This document shows positions 10,190 through 21,728 of a stretch of 64,000 bases of DNA, piece by piece. The position numbers and the translations under genes were made by a program. The stretch is from Atriophallophorus winterbourni (lineage: Eukaryota > Platyhelminthes > Trematoda > Plagiorchiida > Microphallidae), in the NCBI GenBank assembly GCA_013407085.1, contig JACCGJ010020381.1:1-64000 (forward strand), written 5' to 3'. Numbering within the stretch: the first letter of the stretch is position 1; each line of letters opens with the position of its first letter. Under the pieces are notes generated by a model. That model was not told the origin of the DNA. It saw only the letters and a list, made by a program, of their open reading frames with translations, and did not search any database.

Positions 10190-10530
10190 TCTCACAAGTT
10201 TCTCACAGTTTCATGCTCAATAGAGTTAGAATGTCAAAACAGTTCGATTCGGAAGGAATATCCCCGGCAGTGCTCAAGCCGATAGGCACTATTCGTCCGA
10301 TCGACGGCAGTTGCATGCTGACTGTACGATCTACGTTGAACAGCATCTGTTCTTCCTCAATTTGCAGTGGACACTTAACACAATACCTGAACGGAGCGGA
10401 CAAAATCAAGTTCTTCCCAATCCGTATGATAAATTCCGAGAGTTTTCCTGTGTCTTTAGTAAACGTATTTGTCACGCAAGAGCGGTCTGTCGAACGGTCG
10501 ACTTCACGCATGAAACTGGGCAAACCGCGA
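10190..10530 (-). pseudogene. RTE-type ORF2 C-terminal tail, relict
   Basis: The minus-strand frame aligns residue by residue, at low identity, with the RTE tail at 11990-12530: a TNTFTKD segment, a basic linker and a terminal region where the other copies have a C2H2-like finger. Here most finger residues are lost. It abuts a plus-strand RTE tail at 10550, so two RTE ends lie back to back. Confidence 0.45.
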
Positions 10531-10549
10531 AATGACTATGCAGACAAAC

Positions 10550-11165
10550 ATATCGGTATACAGCGTGTGCTTACTAAGAGATTTACTGTACGGTAGTGAG
10601 ACCTGGTCCATTCACGCAAGATACAAACAGGCGCAAAATGCTCTCTATTCAAAGGAGTAAACGACGTAACTTGAGCATATCATGGATGCACGTTGTAAAA
10701 AGTGCAGAAGTGCTATTTAAATCCAGGTCCACAAAACATGTACAGAGGCGACTGTGAGTCACTTGTGAATATATCAACTGTTCATATTCCAAAAGCTTTA
10801 CTTTATGGTGAGTTGAAATCAGAAAGGCGACATTTGCGGTACAATTCGTTTGTAATAGAGATATGAAAGCTCACGGCATCGACCTTACGAGTTGTAAAGA
10901 ACTTGCTCTTGACCGCTCACTTTGGAGGTATTGCGTAAAGCGCCGTCTTGGATGCTGAACGTCGATTTGATAGCGTGCTACTGACGCCGATATTTCGAGT
11001 CCTGCCAATCGCGGTGAGCGCTGAGGGAGAGATTGTCACTCACGAATCCGACTGTTTAGTTATTTGAAAGGCTGTGGAGCATTGAACCATCATGCGCTCG
11101 TGATGTATATCCATGGTCACCATCCATCGAAGAAGGCAAAAATAATATTATTTAACTTTTTAGCT
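10550..11165 (+). pseudogene. RTE-type retrotransposon 3' end, decayed
   Basis: Reads LLYGSETWSIHARYK, the conserved segment after the RT domain of RTE proteins, then a degraded RRxxHxxR-like region, the DIC..TIR and KEL block, and a terminal finger remnant ending in LFERLWSIEPSC. The 3' UTR includes GTGATGTATATCCATGG, shared with the RTE ends at 16.43 kb and 17.34 kb. Several stops. No RT palm is present, so it is a 5'-truncated copy. Confidence 0.6.
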
Positions 11166-11169
11166 GATT

Positions 11170-11985
11170 TGTCGGAGGGGCATCGAAGTGCTGTACGGCC
11201 GTTACTTCTCACCCAATACACAACTATGTTGGTAAATTACTGGCTCCCTCTATTAATCGCTTGGAACTATATATTTTCATAATTATATTAAAGATCCTTT
11301 ATCCGTTTCCCTACAAGATGTCTCATTTAAGCGGTTATTTTCATTATATCCTTTAGGGCAATGTTTTATATAACTATGCACTTTCTATGCTTCTGTAACA
11401 AGTACATTAAAAAATTATAGAAATGTTGAACTTGAAGAAAGGAAGTAAGTAAAGATGACCTTGAGTTATTGATAATCACAATTCTTCCGCCATAACGCCC
11501 GCTATTCTTCCATGTAGCTTTTGCACTCTCTCAAAATATCAAAGATCGAAGTATGTGATCGCGTTTTGTGCTGAATATTGCATCTAATTTACTTCACAAG
11601 GTTCTATCGTTTGTGGTTTTTTCCGCTGATTTTCCGGTTTAATTTTTCTTCATATTCCGTGAGCATAAGATGTTAGTTTAGGGATGGAGTGAATTGGAAA
11701 TCTAAGCTTCCAGCGTCAACCTTTATGATATAGGTTTTATCTATCAGAAATCTTCATAAAATCCGAACATCGTCTAGAATGTAAAACGTTTTTTTTTAAT
11801 CTGCAGCGCGAAATGTAAAAAGTGTTTGTCTATCGGATTTTTATTGATTTTGCAAAAATTTAGGTTTAAAGAACTAAACAGGGTTGTCTCATTTTGCAAG
11901 GGAATTGTAGTCACACGAACCAATCTGCCATAGCTAATGCGTCCTAGTTTGCTCACACCATATATCGGGTAGGTCAAGACTGTCG
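11170..11985. other. no recognised feature
   Basis: AT-rich, with no motif or recurring unit recognised. Confidence 0.4.
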
Positions 11986-11989
11986 GAAT

Positions 11990-12530
11990 GTGTCAGCAGT
12001 AAAAAGATTTCATAAAATTCTCAAAATTTATTGACGTTGTTGTAAGTCTCGCAAAAAGATTCCAAATGACGAAACAGTCCGTTTCGGGAGGAAAAACGTC
12101 TCCGCGGTGATCACAACTATAAGCAGTACCTGGTCGATTGAGGGGTGATTTAACTCCAGCAGAATCTGCTGTTCCCCGTTTTAAGGATACGCTTAACACA
12201 GTGCCTCCAAAGCAAAGATTCAGGAGTAACCAAATCCTATTACCTTGAATCAATGCCAAGAGCTGTTATATCTCTTTTGTAAACGTCTTTGTACCGCTAG
12301 TGCGGTAGGCTCGAAAATCAGCTTTCTGACTATAACTCTCTATAATGTGGATCCTTTGGAATAAGTCCATTTTTGTGTACAAATGACTCGGCCAACGTGA
12401 ACGGCGCTGTCCTAATAGGGTGATGATTCTATGAAGACAAGCATCAGTAAGCACTGGTGCATTCATTACCTTGTCCCTCCACAATATGTTCAAGATACGG
12501 TGAATTCTCATTCAATGAAACGCATTCAGC
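11990..12530 (-). pseudogene. RTE-type ORF2 C-terminal tail with terminal zinc finger
   Basis: Minus-strand translation starts MRIHRILNILWRDKVMN, followed by LGQRRSRWPSHLYTKMD, the RTE post-RT signature (in relatives RRLRWLGHVHRM). After a stop the second frame ends with YSCDHRGDVFPPETDCFVI, a decayed version of the C2H2-like finger found at the C terminus of the RTE copy at 17.26 kb. One frameshift or stop lies near 12262. Confidence 0.65.
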
Positions 12531-12534
12531 ATCT

Positions 12535-13200
12535 GTTCGTGTCTTGCATGGAGGATTCAGTGTTCGTTGCTGTTCAGTAAAGCATTTAATACACCATCAC
12601 CTTTGTGTTCACAGTCAAGAAAGTTCAAACGGGACAACATGTCAATCGCTCTGCCAATCCACTGATCAATCTTGATGCCTAGCTAGCGGTATTCCGCATT
12701 ATTTGCACAAAGATACCAGAAGTGATGATTGTTCAATGCTGACAGTTTTTAGCAGTGACTCTGGGAATCGACGTGTATTCCAAAATGTAATGACGTTATC
12801 GCATGAAATGAAACACATTACCAAATGCAAAACGTTGATTGTAACACTTGGAAACACAGATATACATATTCAATATTACGACGAACGTTTCGAAGTGTCC
12901 GAGATAAATTGTTTTCGCAATTCATTTCAGCAATATTGAACGCGTACCGTTTAATTAGCTACTTTGCTGTGTGAACAAATTATATACGCTCATTCATTTT
13001 TCTTCTTTTCTAGTAAAAAAATTGGAGAAAGAAGGTACACTTACTTGTTTGCAGGTGTAAAATTATTCATAAAAGCTTGATTTTCATCAAATATCTCATG
13101 ACGTGTTCCATGGTGTTTGTACTCAACAGTTAATGAGGTTACATCACGATTGTCAATACCTCGAGGAATTTCACAATTGTAACTCAGTTGAGCTTGTAAG
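12535..13200. other. no recognised feature
   Basis: No coding similarity or recurring unit seen. Confidence 0.4.
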
Positions 13201-13204
13201 CCAC

Positions 13205-13335
13205 TGTTGGATAGTCTTGGCATGACCAACGTGTTCAATCACATGTGCCCTCATGGGCTTGAATAAAATATCCTCATTCTCATGCTTTTTAATCGAACAC
13301 AACACACGTCCGGTTTCGTGCTGTTCGCGCTAAGC
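13205..13335 (-). repeat. family A hammerhead repeat, partial
   Basis: Contains the family A outer motif (GCATGACCAACGTGTTCAATC near 13219) and, near 13305-13335, the GAAACCGGAC and GAACAGCAC half of the ribozyme on the minus strand. The CUGAUGA side is missing, so it is truncated inside stem II. Confidence 0.55.
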
Positions 13336-13970
13336 ACGAAAACACTTTGTTGGCACCATTTCGCTCCGGAGACAAAGGTTTCCTCAGACAAAGCGTGGGA
13401 GTACGAACAGACTTCAGGTTTAAATTGCATTCACTTCGCCAATCCTAAGCTGGCTAAGAATAGCACATGCCTTGACGGGCGCTGAGTTTGTCAAGATAGA
13501 ACAATTTGTACACAACACAAAATGCAGTGTCTGCACACTAAGTGCGCATTCAGTATAGTTGGTAAGCGAAGTTAAATCACACCTGCAAACAACTAAAATA
13601 TTAAAGGATTGCAGAGCATGTTGGTATTGACCAAAATCTCGCATATCGATCTTAACTATCTCTACAGCAATCTTGTCCTGCGCTGTTCTTAACCATCATA
13701 GAAATGGTTAGCTTAATCCAATTTAAACCTGCATCCTGTTCGTACTCACATCCCGGGACAGATTAAGCTTATGCGTCGTATGTAGGACGTTTCAACAAAC
13801 TGTTCTAGCCGATTCATTACAGGAATGTGATTACTAGATGTGTCTCGAAGTTTTCCAGCATATTGAGAAATTTCTTCTTGCTTATTCGAGAATTTGAAAT
13901 TCTTGAGCACACTGATTGGCGGAAACTTTGAAATTGTGTTGACTCCCGAATAATCAGAGTATGTGAAATG
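13336..13970. other. no recognised feature
   Basis: Nothing recognised beyond short open frames without motifs. Confidence 0.4.
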
Positions 13971-13974
13971 CATG

Positions 13975-14200
13975 CATCTCCATCACACATACACACACAC
14001 ACACAAACATACCACGACCGGTTTCGTGTTGCTTGCACTCTTGACGTAAGGACTGTATGATTAGGATCTGAATGCGATTGATACAGTGAGAGAAAAGGAA
14101 ACAAGGTGCGCTTCAATGCCATTGATGGATAAATCTGGTACGACCGACCTACTCAATCACATGAGCACACACTCTTTTAGATAATGTTTCAACACATGAC
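13975..14200 (-). repeat. family A hammerhead repeat with degenerate ribozyme and CA run
   Basis: Has the CA microsatellite (about 13983-14005), the ribozyme at 14011-14052 with CCGGTC, GAAAC and the AACAC/GCAAGC stem II region intact, but the CUGAUGA core reads GTCAAGA. The outer motif GGTACGACCGACCTACTC follows at about 14137. Not expected to cleave. Confidence 0.55.
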
Positions 14201-14235
14201 CACGAACAAATATGATATGAAAGAATGTTCTGTAT

Positions 14236-14280
14236 TAAGCCGATCGCTCAATTGGTAATGTGACCAGCCTGCAGTTAGGT
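14236..14280 (+). repeat. tRNA-like SINE head fragment (possible)
   Basis: CGATCGCTCAATTGGTAATGTG resembles a pol III A box and D-arm region of a tRNA-derived SINE. There is no B box at the correct distance and no cloverleaf. Weak call. Confidence 0.25.
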
Positions 14281-14735
14281 CAACTTTTCAAATTTATCAA
14301 ACATTGACGCATAAAATGCAGAAATATTCTCGTGAGCGTGTATATTTTATATATCAACATCAATCAAGCATCAGGACATAGGATCTTCAAAACCTGTTTG
14401 GGTGGCGCATTCTAGATAGTAAAGCTTTCGGTTTTCCATGGGACTATGACGCTTCTACGACACTTACAGTTAAACTTGAATCTTACGCGCAAGTACTGGA
14501 AACATTTACGTGGATAAATCTTTCTCACTTTTGGTCTGATCACATTGTTACTTTTAATTATTATCTAATTGCATTTACATCATCTCTTACATATTATAAG
14601 AAGTGGTTACACGAATACCATAAACATTGAAGCAAACAGGTTAGACAAACTCATCAGATTTCGCTAGCTCCTTCTCTATTGGTCGAGCATAAGACGCCAA
14701 TCAAATTTGTCAGCATGGAGAAAGAATCATGAATG
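14281..14735. other. no recognised feature
   Basis: AT-rich spacer. Confidence 0.35.
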
Positions 14736-14739
14736 CTTA

Positions 14740-14970
14740 TTCGCGATCGGTCAAACGGTGGACGGTAGCTCTGACCGTAATCCGTGAAACTACAATGGTA
14801 ATGGACCCGTGTTCGAATCCGACCCGAGACAGAGTCTATATACTGTTGATGAGCTCAAATAAGAGCGAAACTTGAGTTAAGTGCTTCCAATGTGGGCCGT
14901 TGTGATCATCTTTGTGAATATTTTGAAGGGCTTGATTACTTGTTAGTAGTAACAAATATAAAGATCACCA
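14740..14970 (+). repeat. tRNA-derived SINE-like repeat with hammerhead-like core (family D)
   Basis: A B-box-like GTTCGAATCC lies at about 14811, followed about 40 bp later by TTGATGA, a perfect GCTC/GAGC stem II with AAATAA loop, and GAAAC (14849-14875). This order (pol III type promoter, then hammerhead) is that of the schistosome Sm-alpha SINE, whose stem II loop is similar. The first core base is T rather than C, and I could not assign helices I and III convincingly. A second copy is at 29053-29175, sharing the core and the following TTGCTTCCAAT block. Confidence 0.5.
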
Positions 14971-14974
14971 TAAA

Positions 14975-15545
14975 AGCCGCAGTGGAATATATAACCCGGA
15001 GTTATTTGGGCATGTTAGAAAAGTCGCATTTCGTAAAAATCACCAGAATTACCGTAGCTCAAATCACAATAGTCCAAGTGTTGTGTAGGTGAACGCGACG
15101 TGTTTTAAACTTGTATACTTTTGCTTTGTCGCAATGGAAGATTTTCGAGAAAAATTAACCATGTTAGCATTCTTCCGCGTTTAAATTCGGTGAAATAGTT
15201 AACTGATAAAAAAATAATACTGAAAACCGTATACTAGGACTAAGTATCCGTTTCCGAGACATGAATCAAAGAACGGATTTGAAAACTAATCGATGAAGCT
15301 AATAACTTCACATACGCGCTTTCCCTTTTTATGTTTAGTTTTCAAGATTATAATTTATTATTCTATGTTTGGATTTTGAAGAATCTCACATGGTTTTCTT
15401 AATTTTTTTATTTGGAAAATTATTATATCAATTACATCCTTTAATGTAGCTGAGACGTATGATGGAATCCGTGAGTTTCGATAACATTAATCAGTTTCAC
15501 ACAAATACACTATTAAATGTGACTTTCAACCGTGGCGTAGTAAAA
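14975..15545. other. no recognised feature
   Basis: AT-rich sequence; nothing recognised. Confidence 0.4.
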
Positions 15546-15548
15546 TGT

Positions 15549-16325
15549 TATATACTCTTTGGGATCTCAGCAACTTTCATGGGTTACTGAAGAGAAAGAC
15601 CTGGGCGTGTGGATTAGCAGTAACATGAATTCTTCACGGCACTGTTCTGTTGTATACAAAAAGTCCTGCCAAATCTTAGCATTGCTCAGAAGGATCTTCG
15701 GTCGTTTCTCAAAACAGATACTCCCACGTATAATTAACACCTATATCAGACCAACAATGGAGTATGCTGTTCAAGCATGGTCCCCATGGTTACAATAGGA
15801 CATGACCTTGCTGCAACGGGTATACCACCGCGCTACAAAACTGGTGACCGGGCTATTCTAAAGGCCATACGAGGAGCGGATCGCAACACTTAACCTCTTT
15901 GACTTTTCGTACCGTCGTCACAAGGGTGACTTGATCCTGCTTTTCAATATTCTGCATACAGTGGATCACCCACTCGAACACCTGTTTCATCGGCAAGAAG
16001 CACGTGGTAGCAGATCGCATGGATACAAATTAATTATTCCATACTCCAGATCAAATTGTCGAAGGTTTTTCTTTGCTGTCAGTGTCTGTTTTCTATGGAA
16101 CTCACTGCCCCCACATATCATTTGCGCAAGAAGCCTGAACATGTTCAAGGCTGAACTTGACAAGTATATGTTGACTAAACCCAACCTTGCACCTGAATAC
16201 ACGTGCTGACTTTCCTTGTGTATAAAACATTTGTGTTGTTTTTATGAATTGCCTATATTTTTAATCTGTGGTTACTGTAAAGTATTTACTTTTTGGACCA
16301 TTAAAACTTTGAATAACTTTGAATA
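15549..16325 (+). pseudogene. 5'-truncated CR1 copy: ORF2 C terminus and 3' UTR
   Basis: Starts inside the RT C-terminal region (LGSQQLSWVTEEKDLGVWIS), continues through LLRRIFGRFS, NTYIRPTMEYAVQAWSPW, the GDLILLFNILHT block, CRRFFFAVSVCFLWNSLP, and ends PEYTC at 16209. Stops occur after AWSPWLQ and in the LVTGLF block. The 3' end carries ACTTTGAATAACTTTGAATA, a short tandem tail typical of CR1. It is the same subfamily as the copy at 59.6-63.8 kb, and its intact 3' end lets the insertion site in that copy be placed. Confidence 0.8.
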
Positions 16326-16344
16326 TATTATTGTAGAATAATCT

Positions 16345-16470
16345 TCCGTTTCAAAGAGACAGAGATTGTTTAGTGTTTATAAAAGCTGCGCAGCATGAAA
16401 CCATCACGCGTTTGTGAATTACAACTATGGTTGAAATTCACCAACGGAGGGCAACAACAGAAATCTTAAG
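16345..16470 (+). repeat. RTE 3'-terminal fragment
   Basis: Shares the terminal RTE block (TGTTTAGT, AAAGCTG, CATGAAACCATCACGCG, CAACGGAGGGCAACAACA) with the ends at 11.05-11.13 kb and 17.29-17.38 kb. No coding part is retained. Confidence 0.5.
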
Positions 16471-16639
16471 TTTAAAAATATACAGACGACTTTTCGACTT
16501 TGAACGTTGTTTTGCTAAATAATTGGATTATTTTCTTGTTCATTCTTTAATCATTGTCGCCCGGTAGTTTTCGCATGAAACAATTTCCTTGACATCACAG
16601 AAGAGTAAAGTGCGATTATGACGTGTGCCAATCACGGGA

Positions 16640-17400
16640 CCTATTACGATATTGTACAACATCACCCTCCCGCAGGACGACAACAGCAAGCAACAATCGC
16701 CACATCGCAAGAACGTCTTCGCGAGTATGATGATCTTATGAATGATGTTAGAATAATAATGAGTTTGTGAAACCTAGACCACCCACGCAACACACGAATG
16801 CAAGCTGGATGCTTTCCATCCAAGAAGCATCCGTCGTATCTTGAACATATCGTGGATGGACAGAGTGACTAACGCTGAAGTGCTTTCCAAAGCTGGTCTA
16901 CAAAGCATGTTCACCATATTGCGACAGCGCCGTTGCGGTGGCTTGGTCATGTCTACAGAATGGAAAATGGCCGTATTCCGAACGATCCACTCTATGGTGA
17001 ATCGCAATTAGGAAGTCGTCCATTGGGCAGACCGCACTTGCGGTACAAAGACGTTTTGCAAAAGAGATATGAAACCTGTTGGTATATACCCTGCGAGCTG
17101 GGAAGAACTTGCTCTTGAGCGCTCACTTTGAAGGCATTGTGTAAATCGTCGTCTGCAAGCTGGGGAGGAGCAGATACAGCTCTTGGCTGCTGAACGCAGA
17201 TCACGCCGCCGGCGTGCAACTGACGCCCTACAACAGAGTTCTGACCATCGTTGCAAGCGCTGCGGGAGAGATTGTTCCTCCCGAATCGGACTGTTTAGTC
17301 ATTTGAAAAGCTGTAAAACATGAAAATTCATTCGATTGTGATGTACATCCATGGTCGACATCGAACGAAGGAGGCCAACAACAAAAAGGTCACTCAAACG
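16640..17400 (+). pseudogene. RTE-type retrotransposon 3' end with terminal C2H2-like finger
   Basis: Fragments in several frames give SIQEASVVS..., MRWLGHVYRMENGRIPND, a GRPHLRYKDVLQKRYET block, WEELALERSL, then KRCGRDCSSRIGLFSHLKSC at the C terminus (about 17258-17318). The last part has the Cys and His spacing of a C2H2 finger and is shared by the RTE family here. The first 200 bp are weak. Frameshifts and stops prevent expression. It is 5' truncated before the RT palm. Confidence 0.65.
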
Positions 17401-17414
17401 AAACCAACTTGGTG

Positions 17415-17645
17415 ATAGCTGAAATTACACCGGCGTGCACGAAATTTATCGACAAATCAGATCAAACAGACACGCGACACATGCTGATTGAGGACCGTGT
17501 CGAGGTGAGAAGATTTGCATGCATAAGGAAATAGTGCGCTTTGTTCTTTATTATGTGCTTAATTAATGCGTTCTCTTGTGTTGTGAGATTCTTGTGTTAA
17601 CGTGATTGATTTTGGAATGGTTAAACTCGGTGATGAGTCGAGATA
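17415..17645 (+). mobile_element. relict LTR, unassigned family, plus orientation
   Basis: TTACACCGGCGTGCACGAAA followed by AATCAGAT..CAGACAC matches the start of the LTR-like segment at 9482 (minus). The downstream GTGTTGTGAGATTC..GTGTTAACGTGATT block matches its later part. The intervening promoter region is diverged. Confidence 0.3.
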
Positions 17646-17649
17646 CAAT

Positions 17650-18075
17650 GGAAAAGTTGGATTGAAATGCGGGGTGTTACGTGGCTAATTTCGCAACGAG
17701 TAATCTCAATGTATATGTACGTAGATTTCCAAAAAAGAGTACGCGATTACATATCGATTGATCTGACACCATCATCACCACATCTCCACCCACAGTTGCA
17801 CCTTTTTGACTGTGTGTTACGCGGTGTTAGCGGTTATTTTCGTTATAATGTTTAATGAACATCTTTTATCTGTCTATAGCTAGTATCTGGATTGAGTACA
17901 TTTCCCAAGGTGCTCAGAGGATGGAATTTTAAGTTTAAAGGTTTGTTATAACGTCATATCTACTGTGAAATTTCGCTATGTGACACGAATATGTGTTCAG
18001 ATCGATATTTTTTCCAAAAAAATTATTCGGTAAGTGTTTAGAAGGATTTTGTGGCGTTCGCTCTAATAAAGTAAA
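17650..18075. other. spacer between two inverted LTR relicts
   Basis: No coding similarity recognised. Confidence 0.35.
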
Positions 18076-18079
18076 TTAC

Positions 18080-18440
18080 GTGGTTCGAGAGAGAGTCAAG
18101 ACAAGGGATCAAACATTAACAACATCAACTTCCCGCGATTCATTCATTTGTCAGTTGTGTCCCGAGTTATCCCTGAAGACAACGGTTCCAACACTAGTCA
18201 GGTGCACACACGAATCTCACATCACAAACCAATTGGTCAACGAAGATTATTACGTGCCTCACGAAGATAAGAACAGACGCCTACTTTTATAAGCAAACCA
18301 CATAACCACAACATGGCTGGACTGGGTGCAAACTAGATGTGATTTGTCTATCGACAACGTGTCAACGGGTTCAGTTCAAGCGGTCACCGCGTTCGATTTC
18401 TTTGGCGGATCTTGCTCAATAGCATAGCTTTTGGTTACAG
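18080..18440 (-). mobile_element. relict LTR, unassigned family, minus orientation
   Basis: On the minus strand: TTGACACGTTGTCGATAG.., TTATAAAAGTAGG (TATA box, about 18282-18294), then CACGTAATAATC, then GTGAGATTCGTGTGTGCACC, in the same order as the 9.2-9.48 kb relict. It faces the plus-strand relict at 17.4 kb, so the pair is inverted. Confidence 0.35.
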
Positions 18441-18444
18441 TTTG

Positions 18445-19160
18445 CGTTGTCCTGCTTTTTCAGAATATTGTCTCTAGAATAGTTCTCATGAAATTCTTCC
18501 TAGTGCACCACATATCGTCAGAGGGTTAGGGATCAACGCTCATCACTACTTCACTGTAAACCTTCTCAATATTAACAAATATATTTTTCTTCAACTTATC
18601 TGCATCCGAATAAGCAATTTATGTAATTCAGAAATATCGAATAAAACTAATTTGCGAAAATGTCTAATTAAACCTTTCATTCAATTTGTTGTGTGAAAAG
18701 CGTTTACCAAATTCAGTGAGTGCTCATAATCTATTGTTTATTTATGCTGTGACAAAATATGTTACCGCACAAACGACTGACTTGAAACATCAACGTTATT
18801 TTTTCTATCGCTGATTTTATGCGGGAACCTAGCATTCCTTGCCCACGACATACACAAATTCTATGTTGGATCGAACAACTTTGTTTGTACAATAGCACTG
18901 ATACATTAAAGAAACAACATTCTCTTAGCGCCGACTTAAATTGGTGCTTCAATTTGTAGCTGCTATTAAAAACCATCGAGTTCTCAGAAAACAACTGGAA
19001 AATGTTCACCTCAGTTTTAACATTTATACGCAAGCGTCATTAGCGATACAAGGGAACTCGAACGCTTACCAGCCGCTAGAGAAAATACAATACAAATAAA
19101 TTCAAAGGACGAATTGAACCTTTCTGATAAACCCGCGGGGCCTTCATCGACCGTGCACAA
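18445..19160. other. no recognised feature
   Basis: AT-rich; nothing recognised. Confidence 0.4.
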
Positions 19161-19164
19161 CATA

Positions 19165-19290
19165 AATTTCATTACTAGAAGAAGAAGAAGAGAAGAAGAG
19201 AACTTTATTCGTTAAAACGAATTTTCAGTTAATCAAAATAGTTTAAACACAGAATTTCAACACGAATAAGGGGGACGTCAAATTTTGATG
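19165..19290 (-). repeat. family J non-LTR element, 3' terminus only
   Basis: Minus strand reads TGAAAATTCGTTTTAACGAATAAAG then a (CTT)n-rich tail (19166-19203). The same terminus, with AATAAAG and (CTT)n, ends the family J copies at 21.7 kb and 51.9 kb. Confidence 0.5.
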
Positions 19291-19294
19291 GAAA

Positions 19295-20140
19295 AATTTG
19301 AGATTGCCAGTCACATTCAAAATCAAAACAGTTTCGGTTCCGTCTTGCAGGCATGTATGAGTTTTCTTTCGCATTATTCTGACCGGCGCAGCAAATTCCC
19401 CATCCTTCAAAAAAATAAAAAATATTTCGCAGCGTTTAAAGCGTGCGGGGCATCAAACGTCCTTTGTTTACATGTTCACGACATGTTAAAACGTTTCAAA
19501 AAACCTAATTTTTCGACATTTTTCAAGAAATTCTAAGGCTATGTTTTTAATTTTATCATGTTTTCGTATGAACGAAAAAAAGTTTCGACGCTAGCAGTTT
19601 AAAAAATAACTCGATACCGAGGTTTACAGCGGAAATTCTGAAATTCTAAAAGTTCGGCTACGGCATCCGGCAAAAACTCAATCATATATTGAAGCAATCA
19701 CCGAAAAAGAACAAAAAAGCATCGTGCAGACTGGCCAGTCGTATATCACCGAAGTCAGGCTATTTCTAGAATGCGCTTACTTTGTATTTTCTAGTCTAAT
19801 TTTCGTTCCATATGGTCCAAGTATGCTGAAATTTCACAACTTCTCACTTCGAAATGTTTCAAGAAACCTGGCTTAATGCTGCAATTGAGTTAGTTTCTAT
19901 CAAAGGTTTCTGCTGCTTTTGACTTGACCGGACTTGTATTTATCAAATCGTAGTGACATAGTTATAACTTATATTCGAAGTGACTTGTGTTATTATAGGA
20001 AACGTATATATAATTTTGATAAGCCTGACATATCTTGCTTAGCCCTGGATTGTAATCCCATATTTTGATAAATACTTATGTCGTCTCAAATTATCAATCG
20101 GAAACTTCTTATGCATTCATTTATAAACCGCTCATAATGC
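19295..20140. other. no recognised feature
   Basis: Open frames lack recognisable motifs. Confidence 0.35.
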
Positions 20141-21728
20141 TTACTCCTTTTCAAAATTCTTTGCTTTTACTTGTTGGTGACTTCAATAATTCAAATTTAT
20201 CTATGTTTTCTCTCTTGTCTCTCAAATATATTGTTCGTTTCTCAACATCTTTTTGAAGCCTTCTAGATTTCGATTTCACCAATGAGCCTACACTGTTTCA
20301 AGCTCGCACGTTTGCTACCATCCGTAATTCGGACCAGTGTGTTATCAAACCTCTCCCTCAAATTTATGGAGTTGCTGGTAGGCGCTACAGCAGGATGGGG
20401 ACTACTAGAGCAGCGAACATGACAATATTTTAGCCCTCAGAGACATTCTTGATACCACTGATTTCGAAATTTTTTATGAACAGGATGTCTCCAAAGAATG
20501 TGACGTTATAACATCCTATCTCAATTTTTGTTTTGACGTTGGTGTTTAAAAGAATATATTTTTGTTAGTCCTCACCATTTTTCTTCCGCACAACTAAAGA
20601 ATGTATACGCAGAATAATGCAGAAACCCTTCAAAAACATGATCAAAATCCTGTTGCGCAACTTTTCCTGTCAATTAAGCTTAAAATTCGACGTCTTAACA
20701 CAAAAGGCTGTCGTCGCTTATGACGTGTGCTTCAGCAAAATTTGAGAAAAGGCAATGAAAAATCTCCACCCATTTCCGACATCAATTCTTTGAATGAAGA
20801 TTTCGTACTCCAACTTGCTGATAATGACGTTCAACAGAACGCCTTTTGTTTTTCCAATTCATTCTTCACTAACTTACCTGAGGTCTTTTTGCACTTTCGT
20901 CTGTCACACGCTCTAAGGCTGCGGACCAGATAAACTGTCACCCATTGTATACTGGTGCACAATCTCCCATCACTTACACACCACTACCGATTTATCGCGG
21001 TTTTCCGTCATCAGATTGAGAGAGTAAGATTAGGTTCAGTGAGCCTTGAAACACTGGCATACAAGTATACCTTTTGCTCACACGTTTACAATCGTTGCAC
21101 GGAAAGAGCAATTATGCCTGACTGTTGGAAATCTGTATGTATAACCTCGATTCCTAAGCAAGATTTCAGTCACTACCGCCCGATCGCTGTGTGTCCGCTG
21201 ATTTAATTCGATGTACTATAGTCGATTGTCACTTCCGTGAATACAACCAATTGATCGAAAACATTTATTCTAATGGTTCACATCCACTAAACAAGATCCT
21301 TGTTATCTGAAAATCATCTTCGTCCACTCGATTCAATATTTATTCCTTATTCACGAACTAATAAATTCAGAATCTCATTAGTTCCTTACTTGGGTTGATA
21401 CATGGATATTCAATCGCTGGCTCTTTCATAGTTCAAGATGCGGCCGACAATTTGATAATTAATGTTCGCATCTCATCTTAATTATTCTACCTTCATTTTA
21501 TAATTTCATTCGCTTGTCCGTCTAGTCCTGGTTAATGTGACAGTATTTTGGTCTACGTACAGTATTTATTCTGTGACATTTTACTTGTATCAGGCTTGTG
21601 CTATTATACATTTCAATTTTTCTCAGCTTTGTTGAGAAATTAATTTACTTCCTGAAACTTCGTGTACACGCATAAAGTCATTTCGTTCTTCTTCTTCTTT
21701 TCTTTTTCTTCTCCTTTTTTACGCCCTC
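20141..21728 (+). mobile_element. family J non-LTR retrotransposon, internally deleted, interrupted by a family B repeat
   Basis: Endonuclease remnant LLLVGDFNNSNLSMFS (about 20165-20215), a linker (GVAGRRYSRMG), then a long degraded linker. A family B hammerhead repeat occupies about 20955-21085. RT then resumes with HVYNRCTERAIMPDCWKSVC and HYRPIAVCPLI (about 21085-21205). RT motifs A-C are missing: the sequence jumps to the C-terminal block (SHPLNKI.., PYSRTNKFR..., about 21260-21400) that is intact at 52.2-52.4 kb. The 3' UTR ends with GCATAAAG and a (CTT)n run (21688-21722). Confidence 0.6.
20955..21085 (-). repeat. family B hammerhead-type repeat inserted in family J element
   Basis: Contains the minus-strand ribozyme-like block CTGATGA, a short stem, GATAAATCGGTAGTGG at 20978-21020, with GAAA mutated to TAAA and the palindrome to TCGG. 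It separates two RT-coding blocks of the host element. I see no clear target duplication. Confidence 0.5.

Noticed and set aside
14800..14830. tRNA gene
   Set aside because: A B-box-like element exists, but no acceptor stem or anticodon arm can be folded; it fits a tRNA-derived SINE better.
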